A stretch of 64,000 nt of DNA, taken from NCBI RefSeq assembly GCF_001641085.1, contig NZ_LXIE01000049.1, positions 1 through 64,000 of the forward strand, in the 5' to 3' direction. Source of the stretch: Aequorivita soesokkakensis. Lineage in GTDB: Bacteria; Bacteroidota; Bacteroidia; Flavobacteriales; Flavobacteriaceae. Both the position numbers and the translations under genes were made by a program. The notes beneath the pieces were generated by a model. The model saw only the letters and a program-made list of their open reading frames with translations, did not search any database and was not told where the DNA came from. This document shows positions 45,036 to 54,387 of the stretch, piece after piece. Each line of letters begins with the position of its first letter. Within the stretch, counting starts at the first letter, position 1.

Positions 45036-45920
45036 ATGAAAAAATCAAATATTATTATAACAGCAATCCTAATTGGATTTCTTTCTTCCTGTTCCAACGG
45101 TGAAAAAGCCGATGGTTACGGCAATTTTGAAGCCACTGAAATCACAATTTCTTCCGAAGCAAAGGGAAAGTTGGAATTTTTGAATCTGGAGGAAGGACAA
45201 ATTTTGGAAAAAGGAACAGTCGTCGGACTCGTAGATACCCTTCAACTTTATTTGAACAAGCAGCAATTGCTTGCCTCAAAGGAAACGGCTGCTTCAAAAT
45301 CGGGCGGCGTTTGGTCGCAAGTGAGTGTTTTGAACCAACAATTGCAAACCGCAAAAACGGAGCAACAACGCATTCAAAATATGTTCAATGAAAATGCTGC
45401 CACCCAGCGCCAATTGGATCAAGCCAACAGTCAAGTGGACGTTTTGAAAAAACAAATTCAAAATGTGGAAACCCAAAATTCACCTATCGTTAACGAGGTA
45501 AAATCCATCGGTGCAAAGGTTGCTCAAATTGAAGAACAGATTGAAAACAGTAAAATTACAAACCCAATAAATGGAACGGTTTTGACCAAATATGCCGAGC
45601 CGGGCGAGATTGTCTCCTTTGGAAAACCGCTATACAAAATTGCCGATTTGGAAGAAATGACGCTGCGTGTTTACGTAAGCGAAACTCAGCTTCCGAACAT
45701 CAAAATTGGGCAGGAAGTAACCGTAAAAATCGATTCTGGAGAAGCAATGAAAGATTATACCGGAACCATAAGTTGGATTTCGGCTTCGGCAGAATTCACT
45801 CCAAAAATAATTCAAACCAAAGAAGAACGTGTGAACCTTGTTTATGCCGTAAAAATCATAGTTAAAAACGACGGAAGCCTGAAAATTGGTATGCCTGCGG
45901 AAATGTGGATTTCTCAGTAG
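45036..45920 (+). CDS. HlyD-family membrane fusion lipoprotein (YbhG-like)
   Basis: 294 aa from the ATG at 45036, giving a lipoprotein signal ending FLSSC. A biotinyl-lipoyl half domain (EAKGKLEFLNLEEGQILEKG), a coiled-coil hairpin of about 90 residues, the second half (NPINGTVLTKYAEPGEIV) and a beta barrel follow. It should bridge the ABC permeases and the TolC channel. An upstream open extension covers the dispersed repeat and was rejected. Confidence 0.9.
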   Translation: MKKSNIIITAILIGFLSSCSNGEKADGYGNFEATEITISSEAKGKLEFLNLEEGQILEKGTVVGLVDTLQLYLNKQQLLASKETAASKSGGVWSQVSVLNQQLQTAKTEQQRIQNMFNENAATQRQLDQANSQVDVLKKQIQNVETQNSPIVNEVKSIGAKVAQIEEQIENSKITNPINGTVLTKYAEPGEIVSFGKPLYKIADLEEMTLRVYVSETQLPNIKIGQEVTVKIDSGEAMKDYTGTISWISASAEFTPKIIQTKEERVNLVYAVKIIVKNDGSLKIGMPAEMWISQ

Positions 45921-45946
45921 TCAGTAGGAAAAAAAACAAAAAAAAT

Positions 45947-46345
45947 ATGGAAACAGTTGAATTTATATTATATGTTTCAGAGCAAGTGCGGAGTACTAAA
46001 TTTTATGGAAAATTGCTTGATTTAACTCCTACTTTGAATGTGCCGGGCATGACAGAGTTCCACCTTTCAAAAACCGTAAAACTTGGGTTGATGCCCGAAA
46101 GTGGCATCTCGAATATTATTTGTCCAGCGATGCCCCATCCCAAAATTGCAAACGGCATCCCGCGTTGCGAGTTATATTTAAAAGTGACAAATCCCGCCGA
46201 TTATTTGGAATGCGGCATTCAATCGGGCGGAAAGAACATTAGTGAATTACAAGCTCGCGATTGGGGCGACATTGTGGGATATATCGCCGATCCTGACGGC
46301 CATATCATAGCTTTTGCAAAAACAACAATAAACTCTAAACTATAA
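45947..46345 (+). CDS. VOC (glyoxalase/bleomycin-resistance) superfamily protein
   Basis: 132 aa from the ATG at 45947, one VOC module: METVEFILYVSEQVRSTKFYGKLL, then RCELYLKVTNPADYLECGI and GDIVGYIADPDGHIIAFAK with the C-terminal metal-binding pattern. Substrate unknown. It lies between the adaptor and the exporter ATPases, so it may protect against the compound that the pump removes. Confidence 0.85.
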   Translation: METVEFILYVSEQVRSTKFYGKLLDLTPTLNVPGMTEFHLSKTVKLGLMPESGISNIICPAMPHPKIANGIPRCELYLKVTNPADYLECGIQSGGKNISELQARDWGDIVGYIADPDGHIIAFAKTTINSKL

Positions 46346-46364
46346 ACCCCTAACATTTTACATT

Positions 46365-46865
46365 ATGAAAAAAACAATCTTGACAACAGCAATCGTTTCC
46401 GCTTTATTAATAGGCTGTGACGAAACAAAGCACAAAACCGAAAACAACGACATCGTTGAAACCACTGAAGGAATTCATGAGCATGAAATGGAAGAAATGG
46501 CAGCCGAAACCCACACGATGAACAATGCTTGGGTAAACGAAATACAACTGGACAACGGCAACAAATGGCAAGCCAATCTGGAAACAACTGAAGGGGTGGA
46601 CAAAATGCTCAATTTGGTAAAATCCAGCGCCCCCAAAACCGTGGAAGATTATCACGCGCTTGCTTCAAAACTGAACGACAATAAAAATGTAGTAGTTAAA
46701 AAATGTACTATGGAAGGTCCTTCGCACGACAACCTGCATGTTTTTTTACATCCACTTATTGAAAAAATAGAGGCTCTGGGAAAAATATCAACTACAGATG
46801 AAGGCGCTGAAATTTTAGCAAGCATCAAGGAAAACCTGGAAGGTTATTACAATTACTTTCAATAA
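46365..46865 (+). CDS. His-rich lipoprotein of unknown function
   Basis: 166 aa with a lipoprotein signal (LLIGC). Residues 36-52 hold many His, Glu and Met (EGIHEHEMEEMAAETHTM), a possible metal-binding stretch; the rest is helical and ends with SHDNLHVFLHPLIEKIEALG. No named family recognised. It is embedded in the efflux operon. Confidence 0.65.
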   Translation: MKKTILTTAIVSALLIGCDETKHKTENNDIVETTEGIHEHEMEEMAAETHTMNNAWVNEIQLDNGNKWQANLETTEGVDKMLNLVKSSAPKTVEDYHALASKLNDNKNVVVKKCTMEGPSHDNLHVFLHPLIEKIEALGKISTTDEGAEILASIKENLEGYYNYFQ

Positions 46866-46880
46866 ATAAAATTCAAAATC

Positions 46881-47339
46881 ATGGAAAAACATAATTATAA
46901 CGTAGATATCACTTGGCGCCAAGACCGAAAGGGAATGATGTGCTCACCAGAATTGAAAGAAGGCGACGCGCATTCAGCAAATTGTATTGAAGTTGCCACC
47001 CCGCCGGAATTTCCAAAGGGAATGCCTAATATTTGGTCGCCCGAACATCTTTTTACAGCAGCAGTTAGCAGTTGCTTAATGACTACTTTTTTGGCGATTG
47101 CAGAAAACTCTAAACTGGATTTCACAGGATTCAGCTGCAAATCAAAAGGCATTTTGGAAAAAGTAGATGGCAAATATTTAATGACGGAAGTAATTCTACA
47201 ACCCACTGTAACCATCAAAGATGAAAAGGATCGGGAACGCGCAGAACGCATCCTCCAAAAATCTGAAGCGGCTTGTTTGATTTCAAATTCAATAAAATCG
47301 AAGGTTACAATGGAGGTTACGATCAAAATAGAGGCTTAA
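46881..47339 (+). CDS. OsmC-family peroxiredoxin-like protein
   Basis: 152 aa with both OsmC cysteines: AAVSSCLMTTFLAIA and SEAACLISNSIKSKV. The opening segment MEKHNYNVDITWRQDRKGMM is typical of the OsmC-like branch. It would reduce organic peroxides or remove alkylating thiols. The stop codon directly abuts the start of the first ABC ATPase gene. Confidence 0.88.
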   Translation: MEKHNYNVDITWRQDRKGMMCSPELKEGDAHSANCIEVATPPEFPKGMPNIWSPEHLFTAAVSSCLMTTFLAIAENSKLDFTGFSCKSKGILEKVDGKYLMTEVILQPTVTIKDEKDRERAERILQKSEAACLISNSIKSKVTMEVTIKIEA

Positions 47340-48242
47340 ATGAGTATTTCCCTCAGCAATATCAGCAAATCCTATAAAAAGGTGAAAGCGGTTCAGGATA
47401 TTTCATTTGATGTGAATCCGGGTGAACTCTTTGGCCTCATTGGCCCCGATGGCGCTGGGAAAACCACCATTTTCAGGATTTTGACCACGCTGTTAATTGC
47501 CGATGAAGGCAGGGCCACCATTGCCGGATTTGATGTTGTTAAGGATTATAAAGCAATCCGTAATTCCGTAGGCTATATGCCAGGACGGTTTTCGCTTTAT
47601 CAAGATTTAACGGTAGAAGAAAACTTAACTTTTTTCGCCACTATTTTCGGAACAACCATAGAAGAAAATTACGATTTGATTGAAGATATTTACGTTCAAA
47701 TTGAACCTTTCAAAAACCGACGTGCAGGGAAACTTTCTGGCGGGATGAAGCAAAAACTCGCCCTTTCCTGCGCTTTGATCCACAAACCGAAAGTACTTTT
47801 TTTGGACGAACCCACGACCGGCGTAGATCCCGTTTCGCGAAAGGAATTTTGGGAAATGTTGAAACGTTTACAGAAAAAAGGGATTACCATTTTGGTTTCA
47901 ACTCCATATATGGACGAAGCGGCATTATGCGATAGGATTGCCTTGATACAGGGCGGCGAGATTTTGGAAATCGACACACCCGACGCCATTGTAAGCGAAT
48001 TCCCCAAAACCATTTACAATGTGGGCGCAGATAATATGTACAAATTGATACAATCGCTGCAGCAATACGAGCACGTATATAGCGTCTTTCCGTTTGGCGA
48101 ATTTGTGCACTACACTGACAAAAGGGATTCATTTGAAATGGCCGATCTGCAATCCTATCTGGAAAAAGAGGGCCTGGCGGATATCAGCATTGAAACGGCA
48201 AAACCGAACATCGAGGATGCCTTTATGGAATTGGCGCGGTAA
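47340..48242 (+). CDS. ABC exporter ATPase, first half (YbhF N-like)
   Basis: 300 aa with Walker A GPDGAGKTTIFR, signature LSGGMKQKLALS, Walker B VLFLDEPTTGVD and a switch region TPYMDEAALCDR in which the usual histidine is absent. In Escherichia coli YbhF two such ATPases are fused; here they are separate genes. It overlaps the next gene by one base (TAATG). Confidence 0.92.
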   Translation: MSISLSNISKSYKKVKAVQDISFDVNPGELFGLIGPDGAGKTTIFRILTTLLIADEGRATIAGFDVVKDYKAIRNSVGYMPGRFSLYQDLTVEENLTFFATIFGTTIEENYDLIEDIYVQIEPFKNRRAGKLSGGMKQKLALSCALIHKPKVLFLDEPTTGVDPVSRKEFWEMLKRLQKKGITILVSTPYMDEAALCDRIALIQGGEILEIDTPDAIVSEFPKTIYNVGADNMYKLIQSLQQYEHVYSVFPFGEFVHYTDKRDSFEMADLQSYLEKEGLADISIETAKPNIEDAFMELAR

Positions 48243-49018
48243 TGAAAGAAGAAAATGTAATAGAAGTCAATCAATTAACCAAAACATTTGGTGATTTTAC
48301 AGCTGTAAATGCAATCAGTTTTGAAGTTAAAAAAGGTGAAATCTTTGGGTTTTTGGGAGCGAATGGCGCTGGAAAAACTACGGCTATGAAAATGTTGATA
48401 GGTATTTCCAAACCTTCATCGGGAACTGCGAAAGTTGCAGGATTTGATGTGTATTCCCAAACTGAATCAATAAAGAGAAACATAGGCTACATGAGCCAGA
48501 AATTCGCACTCTATGATGATTTAACCGTAAAAGAAAATATTACTTTTTTTGGAGGAATTTACGGTTTATCCAGGAAAAAAATTAAGGAGAAAAGGGAAGA
48601 ATTAGTTTCAGAATTGGGTTTGGAAAACATCAGCAACAAATTGGTTGGCTCCTTGCCTTTGGGCTGGAAACAAAAACTATCCTTTTCGGTTTCACTTTTA
48701 CACGAACCAAAAATTGTTTTTTTGGATGAACCCACGGGCGGCGTTGACCCAATAACCCGAAGACAGTTTTGGGAAATGATTTATAAAGCAGCCAATCAAG
48801 GCACCACTATTTTCGTAACAACACATTATATGGATGAAGCGGAATATTGTGATAAAGTTTCCATAATGGTGGAAGGAAAAATAGAAGCTTTGGACACACC
48901 AAAGAAATTGAAAGAGCAATTTAGGGTTGATTCTATGAACGATGTGTTTTTGAAATTGGCGAGAATCCCATCCCCGACCCTTCCCAAAGGAAATGGAGAA
49001 AATATCGATCGCAATTAA
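48242..49018 (+). CDS. ABC exporter ATPase, second half (YbhF C-like)
   Basis: 258 aa with Walker A GANGAGKTTAMK, Walker B IVFLDEPTGGVD and switch histidine in TTHYMDEAEYCD. The signature reads LPLGWKQKLSFS instead of LSGGxxQ, as in the C-terminal half of YbhF-type pumps. The last residues, IPSPTLPKGNGENIDRN, come from an intergenic-type repeat and look like a recent extension of the protein. Confidence 0.92.
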   Translation: MKEENVIEVNQLTKTFGDFTAVNAISFEVKKGEIFGFLGANGAGKTTAMKMLIGISKPSSGTAKVAGFDVYSQTESIKRNIGYMSQKFALYDDLTVKENITFFGGIYGLSRKKIKEKREELVSELGLENISNKLVGSLPLGWKQKLSFSVSLLHEPKIVFLDEPTGGVDPITRRQFWEMIYKAANQGTTIFVTTHYMDEAEYCDKVSIMVEGKIEALDTPKKLKEQFRVDSMNDVFLKLARIPSPTLPKGNGENIDRN

Positions 49019-49039
49019 AAATTAACAATGAAATAAGTT

Positions 49040-49060
49040 CTCCCCTTTGGGGAGTTAGAG
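49040..49060 (+). repeat. Short REP-like hairpin before the permease genes
   Basis: CTCCCC-TTT-GGGGAG (49040-49054) followed by TTAGAG, in the 48-nt gap between the second ATPase and the first permease. It is the same kind of sequence that encodes the PSPTLPKGN tail just upstream. It may form an RNA hairpin within the operon. Confidence 0.6.
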
Positions 49061-49066
49061 GGGAAA

Positions 49067-50173
49067 ATGAAACGATTTATAGGTTTTATAAAAAAGGAAT
49101 TCTACCATATCTTTCGGGATAGGCGGTCATTGTTTATACTTTTTGGGATGCCCATTGCCCAGATATTACTTTTCGGATTTGCCATTACCAATGAAATCAA
49201 TAATGTAGATATCGCTATTTTGGATCACTCAAAAGATGCTTCAACCGAAGAAATTATCAATAAAATTTCAGCTTCAAAATACTTCACCATAAAACAAATG
49301 ATCGCTAACGAAGCGGAAATTGAACCCGCTTTTAAAAAAGGAAAAATAAAAGCAGTGCTGAATTTTGAAAAAGATTTCAGCAAAAATATAATCAAAGAAC
49401 GAAAAGCTACCATTCAAATAATAACTGACGCCACCGACCCAAATACCGCAAATTCGATAACCAATTACGTAAATTCCATACTTCAGAATTATCAGCAGTC
49501 AGAAAATAAAAGCATTCAAATAGACTATCAAATCATTCCCCAAACGCGGATGGTTTATAACACAGAACTTAAAAGTGTTTTTATGTTCGTGCCCGGCGTA
49601 ATGACGATTATTTTAATGTTGGTTTCGGCAATGATGACTTCAATCTCCATCACCCGCGAAAAGGAATTGGGCACAATGGAAATTCTGCTAGTTTCACCCT
49701 TAAAACCTTTTCAGGTTATTATCGGGAAAGTGGTTCCCTATATTTTTCTATCTGTTATAAATGCTATCGTAATAGTTGTTTTGAGCATTTTTATATTTAA
49801 GATGCCAGTCCAAGGAAGTTTGCTTCTGTTGGGGTTGGAAAGTGTTTTATTCATAATCACATCCTTGGCATTGGGAATTTTAATCTCAACCATCGCAGAA
49901 ACACAACAGGCCGCAATGATGATTTCCTTAATGGGTTTGATGCTACCGGTAATATTACTTTCCGGGTTTATTTTTCCAATATCGAGTATGCCCGTTCCAC
50001 TACAAATAATCAGTAACATAATTCCCGCAAAATGGTTTATCATCATTATAAAAGGGATAATGCTGAAAGGCGTCGGAATGGCTTTTATCTGGAAAGAAAC
50101 GTTGATTTTGATTGGAATGACGCTTTTCTTTATTGGGCTAAGTGTGAAAAAATATAAAATCCGGTTGGAATAA
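49067..50173 (+). CDS. ABC-2 type permease (YbhS-like)
   Basis: 368 aa: an N-terminal helix (RSLFILFGMPIAQILLFGFAI), a large extracytoplasmic domain of about 150 residues, and five further helices from about residue 175, including the TREKELGTMEILLVSPLKPFQ coupling segment. It pairs with the next gene product as the membrane part of the pump. Coupled to the next gene by TAATG. Confidence 0.92.
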   Translation: MKRFIGFIKKEFYHIFRDRRSLFILFGMPIAQILLFGFAITNEINNVDIAILDHSKDASTEEIINKISASKYFTIKQMIANEAEIEPAFKKGKIKAVLNFEKDFSKNIIKERKATIQIITDATDPNTANSITNYVNSILQNYQQSENKSIQIDYQIIPQTRMVYNTELKSVFMFVPGVMTIILMLVSAMMTSISITREKELGTMEILLVSPLKPFQVIIGKVVPYIFLSVINAIVIVVLSIFIFKMPVQGSLLLLGLESVLFIITSLALGILISTIAETQQAAMMISLMGLMLPVILLSGFIFPISSMPVPLQIISNIIPAKWFIIIIKGIMLKGVGMAFIWKETLILIGMTLFFIGLSVKKYKIRLE

Positions 50174-51294
50174 TGAAGACCATCGGCTACATAATACAAA
50201 AGGAATTCAAACAAATCTTTAGAAATAAAGGGATGTTGCCTATAATTTTTATCCTTCCGATTTTGCAGCTCGTCATTCTCTCCAATGCGGCAACCTATGA
50301 AGTAAAAAACATAAAATTCGCATACATTGATAACGATCACACTTCAACTTCCCGCTCTTTAATTGAAAAGTTCAACGCTTCAACCTATTTCGATGTTTTA
50401 ACCGATTTTCCTTCACAAGAAAAAGCAAGTTCAGCAATGCTAGCTGGAGAAGTTGACGTGGTGCTGGAAATACCACATCAATTTGAAAAAAAGCTACTAA
50501 AAGAAAAAACCACCGATTTATCCATCACTATTAATGCGATTGACGGTGCGGCGGCTGGTGTGGAAAGTGTTTATGTAAACCAAATTGTGCAAAGTTTTAA
50601 TAAAGATGTAAAAATGAATTTTAGGAATACATCCAATAAAATTGCACAGCCCGTCACCATTGAGAGCATCCCTTCCTTTTGGTATAATACAACTTTGGAT
50701 TATAAAACCTTTATGGTGCCCGGTATTTTAGTTTTGTTGGTAACCATGATAACCCTATTTCTCTCTGGGATGAATATTGTTCGGGAAAAAGAAATAGGCA
50801 CTTTGGAACAAATAAACGTAACGCCCATTCGTAAAAGCCAATTTATTATCGGGAAATTATTTCCATTTTGGGTAATAGGAATGGGACTTTTAACCATAGG
50901 ATTGATTCTCGCAAAAGTAATTTTTAATATTCCGATGATAGGCAATATTATTCTTCTTTATGGCTTCACCTCTATTTATATTTTAGTAATTCTCGGAATG
51001 GGGCTGCTGATTTCGAATTTCACAGATACCCAGCAACAGGCAATGTTCATCTCCTGGTTTTTTATTGTCATTTTTATTCTGATGAGTGGCTTGTTTACGC
51101 CAATAGAAAGTATGCCTAAGTGGGCACAGCTAATTACCGAATTCAACCCAATAAAATATTTTGTAGAAATTGTACGAATGGTAATGCTAAAAGGCTCCGG
51201 TTTTATGGATATTTTACCACAACTTTGGAAAACGTTGCTATATGCAATTATAATGAACGGTTTGGCGGTTTGGAGCTATAAAAAAGTGAATTGA
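50173..51294 (+). CDS. ABC-2 type permease (YbhR-like)
   Basis: 373 aa with the same plan as its neighbour: one helix, a large external domain, then five helices with VREKEIGTLEQINVTPIRKSQF and a FTPIESMPKWAQLITEFNPIKYF re-entrant segment before the last helix. It should form the heterodimeric channel of the exporter. It ends 7 nt before the convergent MBL gene. Confidence 0.92.
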   Translation: MKTIGYIIQKEFKQIFRNKGMLPIIFILPILQLVILSNAATYEVKNIKFAYIDNDHTSTSRSLIEKFNASTYFDVLTDFPSQEKASSAMLAGEVDVVLEIPHQFEKKLLKEKTTDLSITINAIDGAAAGVESVYVNQIVQSFNKDVKMNFRNTSNKIAQPVTIESIPSFWYNTTLDYKTFMVPGILVLLVTMITLFLSGMNIVREKEIGTLEQINVTPIRKSQFIIGKLFPFWVIGMGLLTIGLILAKVIFNIPMIGNIILLYGFTSIYILVILGMGLLISNFTDTQQQAMFISWFFIVIFILMSGLFTPIESMPKWAQLITEFNPIKYFVEIVRMVMLKGSGFMDILPQLWKTLLYAIIMNGLAVWSYKKVN

Positions 51295-51300
51295 AAACCG

Positions 51301-52671
51301 CTAAACCATAATTTCCTTTATCTCATACAATTTCGGAATGGTTACATTCCATCCATAGGTATCACGCAATTTCACCCGAAAAGCATCTTGCGCTGTAGGC
51401 TCGCCGTGAATTAGAAATACTTCTTCGGGTATATTTTTTATATTGCTCGTCCAATCCAAAAGTCCCTGCTGATCTGCATGGGCGGAAAGGCTTTCAATAT
51501 GATGGACTTCAGCTTTTACGGGATAGTATTTTCCGAAGAATTTTAACTCGTAAGCTCCTTCCAAAAGTTGTCGGCCGCGAGTTCCTTCAGCTTGATAGCC
51601 AACCAATAAAACGGTGGTGTTTGACTTGTCAATCATTTGCTTCAAATATGTCAAAACCCTTCCGCCAGTAACCATTCCGCTACCCGCAATAACCACTTTT
51701 GGCTGTGGGTTATCTATGGTTTCCCAAGTTTCCTTATAGGAAGTGATTATGTTCATCCGATTGTTCATTGCGTTAAAATCCTTCATAGGTAGTTTGTGCC
51801 AATCCGGAAAATTTTGAAACACCGAAAGCACATTATTGCCCATCGGGCTATCAATAAAAATTGGGATGTTTGGGATTCGGTTTTCATCGTACAGCTTCCA
51901 AAGCAAAAACATCAAAGTTTGTAAACGCTCCACCGCAAAGGATGGAATTATCAAATTGCCACGATTGTGGATGGTTTTATTGATAAGCTCCACCAATTTA
52001 TCTGAAACACTTTCCTGTGGATGGAGTTTGTTTCCGTAGGTACTTTCCATAAAAAGATAATCTGCCCACTCCGGTTTTTCGGGTGGAGAAAGTAGCAAAT
52101 CGTGTTCTCTCCCAATATCTCCCGAAAACACAAAGATTTTTCCGAAAATTTCAAGTTCTATAAAAGTGGCGCCGATAATATGTCCGTTATACCTAAACCG
52201 ATATTTTATATTTTCTGAAAGTTGAATCCATTTGTCCTTTTCTTCAGCGTGGAAAAAACCTAGCGTAAACTCTGCTTCTTCAACGTTGTAAAACGGTTCG
52301 GCGGGTTTGTGTTTTGAATAGCCTTCTTCATTTGCTTTTTCAGCTTCCTCCTCGTGGATTTTTGCACTGTCCAACAAAATTATTTTTGTAATTGCAAGCG
52401 TTGGTGCAGTTCCAATAATTTTTCCGCGAAAACCCTGTTTTACTAATCGCGGCAAATAACCTGTATGATCCAAATGTCCGTGCGTCAACAAAACCACATC
52501 TATTTCTGAAACATCAATTGGAAGATATTCCCAGTTTTTTTCACGCAGTTCCTTTAAACCTTGAAACATTCCGCAGTCTATCAAAATGTTCTTTTCGGGA
52601 GTTTCAATTAAATATTTGGAACCCGTTACGGTTCCAGCTGCACCGAGGAAATGGATTTTTATTTTTTGCAT
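51301..52671 (-). CDS. Metallo-beta-lactamase/beta-CASP ribonuclease-like protein
   Basis: 456 aa. MBL motifs: VLLTHGHLDHTGYLPRL for the zinc ligands, FSGDIGREHD, and the beta-CASP part with SGMVTGGRVLTYLKQ and SLSAHADQQGLLDW plus the RMMR domain at the C-terminus. The family (CPSF73, RNase J and TTHA0252 relatives) cuts RNA. It overlaps the upstream nuclease gene by 13 nt and belongs to the USP operon starting at 56103. Confidence 0.92.
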   Translation of the reverse strand: MQKIKIHFLGAAGTVTGSKYLIETPEKNILIDCGMFQGLKELREKNWEYLPIDVSEIDVVLLTHGHLDHTGYLPRLVKQGFRGKIIGTAPTLAITKIILLDSAKIHEEEAEKANEEGYSKHKPAEPFYNVEEAEFTLGFFHAEEKDKWIQLSENIKYRFRYNGHIIGATFIELEIFGKIFVFSGDIGREHDLLLSPPEKPEWADYLFMESTYGNKLHPQESVSDKLVELINKTIHNRGNLIIPSFAVERLQTLMFLLWKLYDENRIPNIPIFIDSPMGNNVLSVFQNFPDWHKLPMKDFNAMNNRMNIITSYKETWETIDNPQPKVVIAGSGMVTGGRVLTYLKQMIDKSNTTVLLVGYQAEGTRGRQLLEGAYELKFFGKYYPVKAEVHHIESLSAHADQQGLLDWTSNIKNIPEEVFLIHGEPTAQDAFRVKLRDTYGWNVTIPKLYEIKEIMV

Positions 52672-53504
52672 AATTGTTCAATCTCACTTAATATTCTCTC
52701 TTTTCTTTTTTCTGAAATTCCCAAATGGTCCAAATAGAAATGATCATCTATCAATTGTTTGCAAAGCACGACATCGCGACTGAGCAAAAACTGCTTTTCC
52801 CGCTGACTTAACAGAGTGGAAACGGTTACAGGATAGAGCCCCAATCGGTCTATGCGATCCTTGATACCGTTATCTTTCGGAAGATCCCAGCTTAAAAGGT
52901 GGAGGCCAATACATTCCCCATATTTTATAGCATCTTCGGTAAAACGGGTATTGGTAACTACCCAACCTTCATTTGGTTTTTCACCTTTATTACTATCGCC
53001 GTAAAAATTTAGAATATCACGATAGCGGGAATGTATATAGAGTGGAACTTTTACATCACAATTACGCCCCTCATCACTATGGAATTTACACTCAGCCACA
53101 ATATACTGTCCGTTTTTATGTGCAACCACATCTACTTCGTGGGTTACGCATTTTCCCTGTAAAAATTGCCCTATTTTTACTTCATAACCACTGTAAAAAA
53201 GGATTGCTCCAACAAATTTTTCAAAAGGAAAACCTGTGGGCCCGAGCTCATAAATTGCTTTCTTCAACTTATATTTTGAAGCATATCCCTTTTTCTTTTT
53301 TTTGAGAAGCGCAAAAGCACGATTGTAAATTTCTTTAGTTGAAATACCTTGATAAAGTTCATCACGAACGTGATTAGCAATTTCATTGACCAATGCTTCT
53401 TCCGCGCCACTTTTTCGCAATGAAGTTTTCAATTTTTCAATTGAAAATTTCGCCTTTTGGCCAGAATGCTTAATTACTTCAATATCCGGAAGGTTTTTTG
53501 CCAT
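52659..53504 (-). CDS. ATP-cone plus PD-(D/E)XK (Mrr-like) putative nuclease
   Basis: 281 aa. Residues 8-90 form an ATP-cone (VIKHSGQKAKFSIEKLKTSLRKSGA), a nucleotide-binding regulatory module known from ribonucleotide reductases and NrdR. Residues about 105-215 look like an Mrr-type nuclease, with HEVDVVA and IVAECKFH giving the E-D-ExK active site. A helical tail with a helix-hairpin-like end follows. It may cut nucleic acid under control of ATP/dATP. It is co-transcribed with three USPs and the beta-CASP RNase, an unexpected place for a nuclease. Confidence 0.75.
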   Translation of the reverse strand: MAKNLPDIEVIKHSGQKAKFSIEKLKTSLRKSGAEEALVNEIANHVRDELYQGISTKEIYNRAFALLKKKKKGYASKYKLKKAIYELGPTGFPFEKFVGAILFYSGYEVKIGQFLQGKCVTHEVDVVAHKNGQYIVAECKFHSDEGRNCDVKVPLYIHSRYRDILNFYGDSNKGEKPNEGWVVTNTRFTEDAIKYGECIGLHLLSWDLPKDNGIKDRIDRLGLYPVTVSTLLSQREKQFLLSRDVVLCKQLIDDHFYLDHLGISEKRKERILSEIEQLCKK

Positions 53505-53508
53505 TTGC

Positions 53509-54360
53509 TCAATTTCTTAAATCGTGCATTGCCAAAAGTGGCACATTACTGTGTTTGCCGAGTTCTTTGACCATCGGGTTGGAAAAAACACTTCCAAATA
53601 AATGGTGTTTCTTATTGACGATAGCAATCATTTCACTTTCCCTACTTTGCACAAAACAGCGTACGCCAGTTTGTAAATCCACATCGTATAACTGATGATG
53701 GGTATATTTTACCGAATCAAGAATACTTTCCAATAATATTCTATTTTCCGCTTGCTCTTTACTTAATGGCTTACCCTTGTGAATATGCAGTATTCGGATG
53801 GGAGCATTGGTTAATTTTGCCATTTCAATAAGGGTTTTTAACTCCTTTTGTTTGTAATGGGTTTTAAAACTGGTGGGAAAAACAATCTCGTTCGGGTCTT
53901 TGTAGATTACATTCCCGGGAATTGCCATCACAGGACAATTGCGCATTTTTTCCATCACATTCACGGCATTGCTTCCAAAAATAAAATCCTTGTTATCGGT
54001 TTCTCCACGGGTACCCATGATAATGAGTTCAATATCTTCCTTTTCAATTGTCTTTTTTAAAACATCGAAGAATTGCCCAAATTCATTTATATACTGAAAG
54101 CTATGGTTTTCATTTTCCTCACAATAGCCCATCAGCAACTTCAACTTTTGCATATCTTTTTCCGCAACAGTCTGCATTATTCCGAGTGCTGCCTCGGTAG
54201 GTTTTGGAATAAGCAAATTGTCATTGGAAAAACCCGAATGAAAATAGGTATGAAGAATATAAAATTCGCAATATTCTCTTTTATACAGTTCTACCGCATA
54301 CTTGATAGCGTTCCAAGCATTTTTGGAAAAATCTGTGGGAATTAATATTCGCTTTTTCAT
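53509..54360 (-). CDS. Tandem universal stress protein
   Basis: 283 aa, two USP domains. MKKRILIPTDFSKNAWNAIKYAV opens domain 1, which keeps GTRGETDNKDFIFGSNAVNVM, a good ATP loop. Domain 2 begins near IVFPTSF (about residue 170) and lacks a full loop. It is the third USP of an operon (55258, 54388, 53509) that continues into the nuclease gene 5 nt later. Confidence 0.88.
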   Translation of the reverse strand: MKKRILIPTDFSKNAWNAIKYAVELYKREYCEFYILHTYFHSGFSNDNLLIPKPTEAALGIMQTVAEKDMQKLKLLMGYCEENENHSFQYINEFGQFFDVLKKTIEKEDIELIIMGTRGETDNKDFIFGSNAVNVMEKMRNCPVMAIPGNVIYKDPNEIVFPTSFKTHYKQKELKTLIEMAKLTNAPIRILHIHKGKPLSKEQAENRILLESILDSVKYTHHQLYDVDLQTGVRCFVQSRESEMIAIVNKKHHLFGSVFSNPMVKELGKHSNVPLLAMHDLRN

Positions 54361-54387
54361 AATTTTTAATTTTTTAAATTATTACTT

